DNA from: Sphingopyxis sp. QXT-31
GTDB lineage: Bacteria > Pseudomonadota > Alphaproteobacteria > Sphingomonadales > Sphingomonadaceae
NCBI RefSeq assembly: GCF_001984035.1
Contig: NZ_CP019449.1
Location: 4,035,501-4,099,500, forward strand
Reading direction: 5' to 3'
Length of the DNA stretch: 64,000 nt
Positions 37,160-47,700 of the stretch are shown here, piece after piece. Position 1 is the first letter of the stretch, and each line of letters starts with the position of its first letter. The translations under genes were made by a program, and so were the position numbers. The notes beneath the pieces are model-generated. The model worked only from the letters and a program-made list of their open reading frames with translations. It did no database searches and was not told the origin of the DNA.

Positions 37160-38614
37160 CTACGCCTCCAGCCGCCAGTCCCAGCCGAGCGGGTCGCCGT
37201 CCATCACCTCGACCCCTGCCGCGATAAGCTCGTCGCGCAGCGTGTCCGATGTCGCGAAATCCTTCGCCGCCCGCGCTTCCTTGCGGCGCAGCAGGGTGGC
37301 CTCGATCTCGTCCTCGCCGATCGCTGCCGTCTTCGGACGGACGCGCAGGCCGGCGCGGTCGATCGTCAGCAGGTCGAGCCCGAGCACCGCGTCCATCGCG
37401 GCGAGCGCGCCGCGTTTCTGGCCGGCGTCGATCTTCTTCATCGCCGCGGCTTCTTCGAGAACGGTCAGCGCGACCGCGGTGTTGAGGTCATCGGACATCG
37501 CGGCGTCGAACTTCGCGAGCAAATCGGTCAGGCGGCGGTCAGCGACCTCGACGGCTTCCACGTCGCCAACCGTCGCGGCGGCCATCACCATCCGCTTCAA
37601 CCGCGTCAGCGCCGCCCCCAGCCCTTCCCAGCTGAACTCCAGCTCGCTGCGATAATGCGCCTGCAGGCACATCAGCCGGTACGCCAGCGGATGGTAACCC
37701 TTGTCGATCAAGAGCTGTACGCGCAAAAACTCGCCGCTCGACTTCGACATCTTGCCCGAGCGTTCGACGAGGAAATTATTGTGCATCCAGAAGCGCGCGC
37801 CGCTCGCGTCGCTGCAGCTGTGCGCCTGGTTCTGCGCGATCTCGTTCGGATGGTGGATCTCGCGGTGGTCGATGCCGCCGGTGTGGATGTCGAAGGGGAA
37901 GCCGAGCAGCGCCTCCGACATCACCGAGCATTCGAGGTGCCAGCCCGGCGCGCCACGGCCCCAAGGCGAATCCCATTCCATCTGGCGCGTCTCGCCCGCG
38001 GGGGTCTTGCGCCAGATCGCGAAGTCGGCGGGATGGCGCTTGCCATCGACGGGGTCGATGCGGCTCTCGCCCTCATCGGTGCCATGACGCGCGAGGCGAC
38101 CGTAATCGGCGACGGTGGTCGTGTCGAAATAGAGGCCGCTATCGAGTTCGTAGCAATGCTTCTCGGCGATCGCCTTGGCGAAGTCGATCATCTGCGGCAC
38201 ATAGTCGGTGGCGATCGACCAATGCGCCGGCTGGCGGATGTTGAGCGCCTTCACGTCGGCCCAATAGGCCTCGGTATAGTGGCGCGCGATGTCCCAGATC
38301 GACTGCGCCTTCTCCGCCGCGGCCTTCTCCAATTTGTCCTCGCCCGCATCGGCGTCGTCGGTCAGATGGCCGACATCGGTGATGTTGATGACATGGGTCA
38401 GCTTATAGCCCTTATACGACAGCGTGCGGCCCAAAGTGTCGGCGAAGACATAGGCGCGCATATTGCCGATGTGGGGGTAGTTGTAGACCGTCGGGCCGCA
38501 GCTGTAGACGCGCGCCTCGCCCGGGTGGACGGGGACGAATTCCTCATGGGAGCGCGTCAGGCTGTTGAACAGCTTCAGCGGCGGGCCGGAAGCGGGGGAT
38601 GCGGCGTCGGTCAT
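37160..38614 (-). CDS. cysS: Cysteinyl-tRNA synthetase
   Basis: This is a class I synthetase charging tRNA-Cys. The protein has the HIGH-type motif TVYNYPHIGN near the N-terminus, the zinc-binding Cys/His set (CGPTVYNY, WHLECSVMSE, HHPNEIAQ) and the KMSKS loop SGKMSKSSGEF near 280. A helical anticodon-binding part and the C-terminal VMDGDPLGWDWRLE follow. The ATG at 38614 (MTDAASPASG) is preferred; another lies 12 bp upstream. About 485 residues is normal for the family. Confidence 0.97.
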   Translation of the reverse strand: MTDAASPASGPPLKLFNSLTRSHEEFVPVHPGEARVYSCGPTVYNYPHIGNMRAYVFADTLGRTLSYKGYKLTHVINITDVGHLTDDADAGEDKLEKAAAEKAQSIWDIARHYTEAYWADVKALNIRQPAHWSIATDYVPQMIDFAKAIAEKHCYELDSGLYFDTTTVADYGRLARHGTDEGESRIDPVDGKRHPADFAIWRKTPAGETRQMEWDSPWGRGAPGWHLECSVMSEALLGFPFDIHTGGIDHREIHHPNEIAQNQAHSCSDASGARFWMHNNFLVERSGKMSKSSGEFLRVQLLIDKGYHPLAYRLMCLQAHYRSELEFSWEGLGAALTRLKRMVMAAATVGDVEAVEVADRRLTDLLAKFDAAMSDDLNTAVALTVLEEAAAMKKIDAGQKRGALAAMDAVLGLDLLTIDRAGLRVRPKTAAIGEDEIEATLLRRKEARAAKDFATSDTLRDELIAAGVEVMDGDPLGWDWRLEA

Positions 38615-38666
38615 GTCCGCGCCCATGCCCCGCGCCGGGGTTTGCCGTCAACTGCGTTGAGGCGAA

Positions 38667-38749
38667 GCGGCACCGGCCCGCTCCCCCACCCGGCCTCCCA
38701 TAGGCTACTATCGTTGGGGAGGCCGGGTGGGGGGGCGGGCCGGTGCCGC
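38667..38749. repeat. 33-bp-arm near-perfect hairpin between cysS and tpsA
   Basis: The arms at 38667-38699 and 38717-38749 pair over 33 bp with a single G-T (wobble in RNA) position and a 17-nt loop. The arms are C-rich and G-rich, around CCCACCCGGCCTCCC. It begins 19 bp past the tpsA stop and lies upstream of cysS, so in RNA it would form a very strong 3' hairpin for the 12-kb tpsA message. Confidence 0.88.
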
Positions 38750-38767
38750 CCTCCGCAAGAGGACGCC

Positions 38768-41700
38768 TTACTCGGCCGGCGGCGTCCACAGATCGTCGTT
38801 GCCCGCGCCGGTCACCGGATCGTCGAGCAACGGCTCGCCGGTGAGCGGGTCGAGGTCGCGCATCGTGATCAGCGGGGTCGGCAGGCTCATGCCTTCCGCG
38901 TCTTCGCCTTCCTCATCCTCTTCTTCCTGATCGCGGATGACGTCCTGGACCGGGAAGGAGGATTCGAACTCGAGGAAGGCGCAGGTCGTCGAACTGACGA
39001 TCAGGCAGCCGTTCATCGTCGACCCCGAGTCGAAGGCGAGGCCGCTGCCGCTCAAGGGTCCGCTGCCGATCACGAAGCCGTCGATCGACAGCAGCCCGAT
39101 CGCGTCGAGCCCGGTGACCTGGCCCGACGGGCCGAGGTGCACGCCGTTGATGACGATGCGGCTGTCGGCGCCCGCGACGTTCACATTGAGCCCCAGCGGC
39201 CCGAAGGTCAGCCCGCGGCGCTGCGCGAAGCGCGTGCCTTCGCCGCTGTTCTGAACATAGAAGCCCCCCTCGACGGTGACGTCGATGCCGCCCGCGAAGA
39301 GCGCGCCGTCGTCGAGGACGATGCCGTCGTTCTGGCCGAGCCGTTCGTCGATCGCGTCGATGTCGGGCGCCGCCGCGACGTCGGCGATCGCATCGGCGGT
39401 CGCGACGATGACGTCCTCCGACTGCAGGATCAGCCGGCCGGCGGGGGTCGATGCTCCGCTCGTGCTGCCCCCGGTCAGGCGGATCGTGCCTTCGCCCAGG
39501 ATCACCTCGAGCGCTTCGTCAGCGGTGATGCGGAAACTGTTGGCGTCGGTCATTCCCGTCAGCGCTGCGTCGCCGATCACGCGGGCCTTGCCCTGCGTCG
39601 CGATCGTCAGCGAACCGCTGGCGCCAAGGTTCGAGGTCGACGAGCCTGCGGTAAGCGTGAAGTCGTCGATCACGACCGCGGGCGGCGTGCTGCTGCCGAC
39701 GCTGGCGATCGCAGGCCCGCCCGGCGCCGCGGCGACGAAGCCGCCGTTGTTGCCGCCGAGGTCGGGCGCCAGGATCGTGATGTCGCCCGCGAACAGGCGC
39801 GTCATCTCGGTCTGGTCGATATGATAGCCGTCCCGCGTGCCGGTGCCGCCGATATAGGTCACGCTGTCCTGGTCGATGTTGCGGACCTCGAGCGCCTGCG
39901 TCGTGCCCTGCGTGCCGAGGCGGCCGCCGGAGCCGATCGTGATGTCGCCCGAGGCGACGATCATCGAGCGCCCGACCACCGCGCCGTTGACGGTCAGCAT
40001 GTCGCGCGCCTGTGCCCCCAATGCGTTGGCGGCGGTGACATTGCCGAGGGTCATGGTCGTTTCGGCGCCGAGTTCGACCTCGTTGCCGCTGAGCTGGGTG
40101 ACGCTGAGGCTTCCGTCGCTGCCGATGAAGGCGCGGCCGGCGACCGAACCGCTGGTCACCGACACATTGCTGCCGCCGAAGATGATCGCATCGCCGACGT
40201 CGGTCTCGATATTGCTGAACACCGCCGTGCCGGCCAGGGCGTTGACGAAGATCGAATTGCCGGTGAGCGCAATCGGTCCGGCCGAATTGAGCGCGCCGAG
40301 GCGGATTTCGCCGTCATCGGAATTGACCGTCGTCTGGCCGCCGCTGAGCAGGCTGTCCGCGGTAACGCCGCCCGCGCCGGCGAGCGCCATGGCGCCCCCG
40401 GCACCGGTCGCTGCGCGGCGGATGAAGAGCTGATCGCCCGCCGACAGCGTCATGGCATTGCCCGCGCTGAGCGAACCGCCGACGATCGTGCCTGTGGCGG
40501 TGATCGTCATGTTGCGCCCTGCAGTCAGCGTATCGACCGGCGTGCTGTTCGACCCGACAACATCGATGAGATCGACCGAGGCGGCATTCATGCGGATGTC
40601 GCGGCCAGCGGTGGCCATGGCGTCGAACCGCGCGAGGCCGCCGCTGCTGACGATCAGGTCGTCGAACGCGTCAATGTCCGCAAACGAGGCATTGCCGCCC
40701 GAATTGGCGCTGATGTTCGACCCGCCGGCCGTGTTGCCGATTCCCCGCGTTTCGGCGCCGCTCAGCCCGAGCGTGGTGGCGGCGAAGAGGACGATGTCGT
40801 CACCGGCGCTCAGGCCCGCCGCGTTGATCGACCCGTCGCTCGACGTGATGAAGATGTCGGAGCCGTTGACCGCGCTCGTGCCTTCGCCCTGGCTGATGGT
40901 AAAGCCATTGGCGGTGTAGTCGAGCGCCACATTGTCGGGACCGCTGCCCGTTGCGGTCGCCCCGTTCACGGTCACATCGCCGACCGAGCGGATGTCGAGG
41001 TCGTCGCCCGCGGTCACATTGGTCAGCGCGACGCCGCTGGCGCCCGCGACGGGCAAGAGAACATTGCCGAAACCACCGGTCCGCACGAGCAGGTCCTCGC
41101 CCGCCGCGACATTGGTCAGCTCGACCGCGCCGCCGGCATTGACGCCGACCATGCGTGCGGCGCCGCTGTTCGTCAGCACCACGTCGCCGCCCGCATCAAT
41201 GAACAGATTGCCGTCATAATCGCGGCCGATGGGATCGACGCCGCCACCCGTGGCCGTCGCCGAGACCCTGATGTCGCCGCCGGCAAGCATCTGGACGTCG
41301 CCGTCGGTCGACAGGAAATTGCCGGTGATGTCGCCCGCCGCATCGACGCCGATCAGGCCGTAGATATCGACGGTGTTGAAGGACGCGTCGCCGCCGGTCG
41401 CGATGGCCTCGAAGGTTTGGTCGCCCTGGATCGCGCCGGTGATCGCGATGCTGTTGCCGACCAGTCCGACGCTGCCGCCCGCGGTGATCGAACCGCCGCG
41501 GATGCCTTCGGCCCCGGGTGCGTCTCCGCTGGCGAACAGGCTGACCAGCCCGTCGGCGTCGAGCGCGTTGAAGCCGACCGACTGCCCTATGACGACGATA
41601 TTGCCGCCCGCGGTCGAATTGCCGAGGTTCGCCGCGCCGCTGGTCGTGACCTCGATATTGCCGTCAGCGATGATCGAGTTGAGACCGGTGGTGAAGCTGG

Positions 41701-44700
41701 CCGTGTTGACGATGAAATTGCCCGCCGCCTCGCCATGGCCGACGACGACATTGCCGACGACGTCGATGCCGCTGTTGCTGCCGACCTCGCCCGCATCGGG
41801 GTTGGTCCCGGTCGCGTCCATGAAGGCGATGTCGACATCGCCGCGGCCGAAGACGCGGATATCGTCGCCCGCGACGAGGCGGTTGAAACTGCCGCCGGCG
41901 GCGGTGACGATCTCCAGATCGCTTGCTGCCTGGACGGTGCCCGCCGAATTGACCGCACCGGTGATCGCGATCAGCCCGACGTCGCCGCCGCCCGTGACAT
42001 TGCCGACGGTGATGGCGCCGCCGGTGATGTCGATCAGGCTGTCGGCATTGATGTCACCCGTCAGGTCGACCAGCGTCTGCCCCTGAACGACAAATGGACC
42101 ACCGACGTCGATCGCTCCGGTACCGTGGATGCCGCCGGTGGTCGAGGTCAGCGCAAGTGCGCCGGCATCGACGGTGACGTCGTTGAGTTCGATGCTGGCG
42201 CCCTGGACCTGCAACTGGTTCGTCGCGGCGAGGTCGCCGGTCAGGTCGATCGCGCCGTCCGCGAAGACGGTCATATTGTTGCCCGAGGTCAGGGCGTTGG
42301 CCGCGATCGCCCCGCCGGCGTCGATCAGCAGGTTGCCGCCCGCGCTGGCGTTGCCGATGTCGATCGCGCCGCCTGCGGTCAGCGACAGCGCGTTGCTGGC
42401 GCCGAGCAGGCGGTTGTTGTCATGCGTGATGTCGCCGCCGGCACTGAAGGTGACATTGACGCCGCTGACGTCGCCATTGGTGACGATATTGCCCGTCGTT
42501 GCGGTCAGGCCGACGTCGGTTCCGGCCGCGACCGACTGGAGGTCGAGCCCGGTGCCGCGGATCGTCGTGGCGAACCCCGATTCGATCGGGCCGGTGGCCG
42601 TCACCGTCCGCGCCGAGGTCAGAACGACATTCGCGCCGGCGTCGGCGCTGGCCAGCGTGAGCGGGCCGCCCGTGGTGGTGGCGGTCAGCGTTCCGCCGGC
42701 CTCGACATCCTGCAGCGCGATGCTGAGCGCGTTGATGGTGACATCGTCGGCGGCAAAGCTGTCGCCGGTGACCGTCAGCGTGCCGGTGATGTCGATCACA
42801 GCGTTGCTGCCGATCTCTTCGCCCTGCGGGTTTGTGCCGTTGGCGCTGAGCGAGGCGATAGTGACCGCGCCGCCGCCGGTAATGCCGATATCGTCGCCCG
42901 CGACCAGAGTGTTGAGCATTGCACCCTGCGTGGTCGAAATGATGAGATCCTGGCCCGCGCTGAGCAGGCCGGTCGAGGTCACCGCGCCGTTCGTCGCGGC
43001 GATCGAGACGAATCCATTGGCCGAGACGTTGCCGAGGTTGACACTGGCGCCGCGCAGGTCGGCCGACGAGGCCGCAACGATGTTGCCGGTCAGGTCGACC
43101 GCACCGGTGGCCAGCGCGGTGACGCCGCCATTGGCGGTGATCGGCCCGGTCCCGCTGATTTCGCCGGCGGTCGAGAAGAAGGCGATATTGCCGCCGCCGA
43201 CGGCGTTGTTGCCCAGTTCGACCTCGCTGCCGAGGATCGAGACGAGCAGCGCGCCGAAGGCGTCGCCGGTCAGGGTGACGGCACCATTGGCGTCGAGCGC
43301 CAATATCCGTCCGGCGGTGAGCGCGTTGGCGTCGATCGTGCCGCCGGCGGTGAAGCGCATATTGTCGCCCGACGTGGCGTTGCCCACATCGATATTGCCG
43401 CCCGCGGTGAGCGTCAGGATGTTCGTCGCGCCGAGCAGGCTGTCATTGTCGTGGACGATGTCGCCGGCGGCGTCGAAGGTGACGTTGACGCCGCTGACGT
43501 CGCCGCCGGTGACGATGTTGCCCACCGTCGCGGTCAGGTCGACATCGCCACCCGCCGCGATCGCCTGAAGGTCGAGGTTGCGGCCGGTTGCCGTGGTGTC
43601 GCCGCCCGATTGCAGCAGCCCGGTCGCGACGACGTCGCGCGCCGAGGTCAGCGTAATGTTGTTCGCGACGTCGGCGCCGGTCAGCGTGATCGGGCCGCCG
43701 GTCGAGGTCGCGGTGAAGGACCCGCCCGCCTCGACGTCCTGCAGCGCGATGCTGGTCGCATTGAAGGTCACGTCGCTGGCTGCAAAGGTGCTGCCGGTGA
43801 CGGTCAGCGTGCCGGTGACCGAGCCCACGACATTGCTGCCGATTTCCTCGCCCTGCGGGTTGCTGCCTTCTGCGGTGATCGAGGCGACGGTCACGTCGCC
43901 GCCGGCGGTGATCGACACATCGTCGCCTGCGACCAGCGCATTCAATGTGCCGCCCGCGGCGGCATCGAGGATGACGTCGGAGCCTGCTGTGAGCGTGCCG
44001 GTCGCGTTGATCTGGCCGCTGGTCGCGGTCAGGAAGACGAAGGAACTGGAGTTCACGTCGGCGACGTCGATCGACGCCCCCCGCATCTGGACATAATTGC
44101 CGCCCGTGGCGGTACCGGTGATCACGATCGCGCCCGCGGCATCGACCTCGAGCGACGAAAGCGTGGTGACGTCGCCGTCGGCGGTGATGTCGCCGTCGGT
44201 CGCGCGCAGCACGATCTGGCCGACATTGCCGATCGCGCTTTGCATGTCGATGCTGGCACCCTCGATGAAGATACCGCCGCTGGTGACGTCGCCGGTGATG
44301 TTGACCGCACTGACCGCGTCGATGACGGTGAAGTCGGCGGTGATCGCGCCGGTGTCGACGGTGCCGCCCGCGGTCAGGCGCGTCTGTCCGACCGTGTTCG
44401 TCGTGCCGTTGATCGCGATATTGCCCGCGGTGTCGATATAGGCGCCCGACCCGTTGATGTCGTTGTCGAACCCGCCCGCGGTGGTCAGCACGCTGGCCGC
44501 GCTCACGTCGCCGCTGGCGGTGATGCGGATGTCGTCGCCCGCCGCGAGGTCGGCGAACTGGCCGGTGGTCGCCGAGGTGGCCGTCAGGTCATGGCCCGCC
44601 GACAGCGCGCCGATCGCGCTGATCCCGCCCGCGGTCGAGGTCAGGATGATGTCGGTGCCCGCGGTGACCGATTCGAGGTCGAGGCTGCTGCCGGTGATCG

Positions 44701-47700
44701 TCGTGACCAGCCCCGAGCGGATCGTGTTGGTGGTGGTGACGACACCGCTGGCGGTCGCGGTCAGATTGTCGAAGGCGACGGCGTTCGACGCGTCTATCGT
44801 ACCCGCCGAGGCGGTGAGCACGATGTTCGACAGGTCGGTGGGACCCGTCTGAATCTGCCATATGTTCGGGCCGCCGGCCGAGCCGGGCGCGAAGATCATG
44901 CTGCGCCCGTCGGGTCCGGTGCCGGTGGTCGATACATTGTCGACGATGACGCAGCAGGTGCCCGTGAAGATCAGATCGTCCCCCGCCAGCGAATTGGTGA
45001 CGGTCGCGGTGTTGCCGGCGGTGACGTAGAGATCTTCGCCCGCGGTCGCGCCATCGACATTGGCGTTGGTGCCTGCGCCGACCCCGACCATCGTCGCGGC
45101 GCTGCTGCCCGCGAGCAGATTGGCATCGCCCGCGGCGTGCAGGAACAGATAACCCTCGGACGGGCCGTTCGGGCCGACATAGGTGCCGGCGGCGTCCGCC
45201 TGCGCCGTGATGTTGGTGTCCGCGGTCAGGCTGACGTTGCCGCCGGCGGTATAGGTGCCGGCGATGTCGCCGGCGCTGCGGATGACGATGTCGCCGTCGG
45301 TGGTGCCCGACAGCCGCGCATTGCCCCCCGTGGCAAGGGCGAACAGCGAGTCGGTGGTGAAGACGCCGTCGTTGATCCGGATGCCGTTGCCGGTCAGCGT
45401 CACATTGTCACCCGCGTCGATGCGGTTGCCAAGGATCGCGTCGCCGCCCGGAACCACGCCGGTCGCGGTCAGGCCGACCGTGGTGCCCGCGTCGATTTCA
45501 TTGAAGACGATCGACTGGCCGGTCACGGCAATGAAGCCGCCCGCCTGCGAATTGCCGAGGTCGACCGCGCCGACCGACGTGATGTCGATGTCGCCGCCGG
45601 TGATGATCGTGTCGAGCCCGGTCGAGAAGCTGCCGACGTCGGCGGTGAAATCATTGTCGGCCTCGGCATGGTCGACGGTCGCCGCGCCGGAGGTGCCGAC
45701 GAAGATGTTGCTGCCGTCGAGTTCGGAATCGAGCCCGGTGCCGTTGGTGATCAGATTGCCCGCCACGATCGTATTGCCGATCAGGCTGATGTCGTCACCC
45801 GCCGTGGCGTCGTTGATCGCCACTTCGTCGCGCGCGTTCGCGGCCAGGTCGTCGCCGCTGGTGGTGGTGCCATAGACGTTGATGCGTCCGTTCGCCGCGA
45901 GCAGCAGCGTCAGGTTCGCGGCGTCGAGCGAATCGACATCGATCGCGCTGTTGAAGCCGGTCGCATTCATGAACAGGCTGGTGCCCGCGCTGACCAGGCT
46001 GCCCGGCGCGCTGCGGATCGAATTGACCGCGGTGAAGGAGGCCTGACCGCCGGTCTGGATCGTCGGCGCCGCGCCCGTGCGGAAATCGTGGCGGATATCG
46101 ACCTGGTCGCCCGCGTTGACGGTAAGCGCTCCGCCGACGTTGAACTGGCCGGTGCCCTGGGCATAGACGCCGACCGAGGCGCCCTGATTGCCGTTGGTCC
46201 CCGTGGTATCGAGCGTCACCGCGCCGTCGGTCTGGATGAGGCCGCCGTCCGTGATGCCGAGGAAGATGCCCGTCGTGGCGAGGTCGGTGTCGTTGTTGGT
46301 CGGGCTGGCCGACCCCTGCGCGGTCGCGGTCAGGCTGGTCATAGCGATCGTGCCCGCCGACCGGATATCGATCCGCCCGGCCAAGAAGCCGCTGGCGTCG
46401 ATATCGACGGCGCCGAAATTGATCGAGCCGGGGTTGTTGAGCGAACCGAACGCCTCCAGAATGACGGTGCCGCCTTGGTCTGAGAAGGCGCCGCCGTCGC
46501 CGAGACTGCCGCCTTCGCCGACGCCGCCCAAGCCGCTGTCGCCGGAGATTCCGCCTGCGGTGATTGAGACAGGATTGCCGTTTGAGGTCAGCGTGCCGCC
46601 GTTGACGCCGAGGCGAACGGTGCCCCCCAGCCCACCGCCGCCTATGCCGCCCTGGCCGCCGACGAAGCCGACGACGATGTCGTCCATCGTGCCGAGCATG
46701 CCGTCGGGGCCGGGCAGGGTCTGCGTACCTGGATTGTCGGCGCCGTTGCCGCCCGCGCCGCCGATGCCATTGCTGCCGAGCGCCGCGACGCCGAGGCGCC
46801 CGACGCCGAGTTCGATCGTGCCGTCGTTGGCGATCAGTTCGACCGAACCGCCGCGCCCGTCGCCGCCGTTGCCGCCGTTGGGGCCGAAGCGCGGGCTATT
46901 GCCCGCATAGAGCGCGCCATCGCCGCCGCTGCCGCCCGTACCCGTGGTGACGAAATTGGCGTCGGTCACGACCGCGCGCGCGTTGGCGCCTTCGGCCTGG
47001 ATGCGCGCGATGCCGCCTTCGGCATAGCCGCCTTGGCCGCCGGTGCCGTCCAGCCCGTCGCCGCCGTCGCCGCCCGTCGCGCTCGCGTCGAGCACCGCGG
47101 CGACATTGCCCGCGTTGAAATCGGTGACGATCAACTGGGCGACGCCGCCGCGCCCTTCGCCGCCGGCGCCGCCTGTATTGTGGGTGCCGCCATCGCCGCC
47201 CGCGCCGATCGCGAAGCTGCTGACCGTCCCTGTCGCGGCAACCGCGGTCGCGAGATTGATCGTCGCCGTGCCGCCCTGGCCGTTACCGCCGGAGCCGCCG
47301 AACACCGCGCCGCCGACCGGACCCGAATTGAGATCGACCAGCCCGCCCCCGGCGCCGCCGAAGCCGCCCGCGTCGGTGGTGATGTCGCTGGTAGTCAACG
47401 TGCCAGCGGTCAGGTTGATCGCGGCCGTACCGCCCTGCGCATTTCCGCCATTGCCGGCGTTGCCGACGACGCCGTTGACCGACACGAAATTGCCGCCGTC
47501 GCCGCCGATGCCCGAGGCAAAGGCGTTCAGCGTCGTAGTGGTCACGACGGCGGTGCCGTCGAGGTTGATCGTCGCGGTGCCGCCTTGGCCATAGCCGCCG
47601 TCTTCGCCGTCGACCGGGTTCGCCGGGTCATTGTCGTCGCCGGTGAGACCGATGCCGCCGGTGCCCGCGGCCACCGCGCTGATGTTGGTCGCGTCGAGCG

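Noticed and set aside
37655..46483. Plus-strand frame of 2942 codons opposite tpsA
   Set aside because: It reads as Arg/Asp/Ala-rich low-complexity protein with no domains, is the mirror of a well-supported TPS exoprotein, starts inside cysS and has no ribosome-binding site that I can see.
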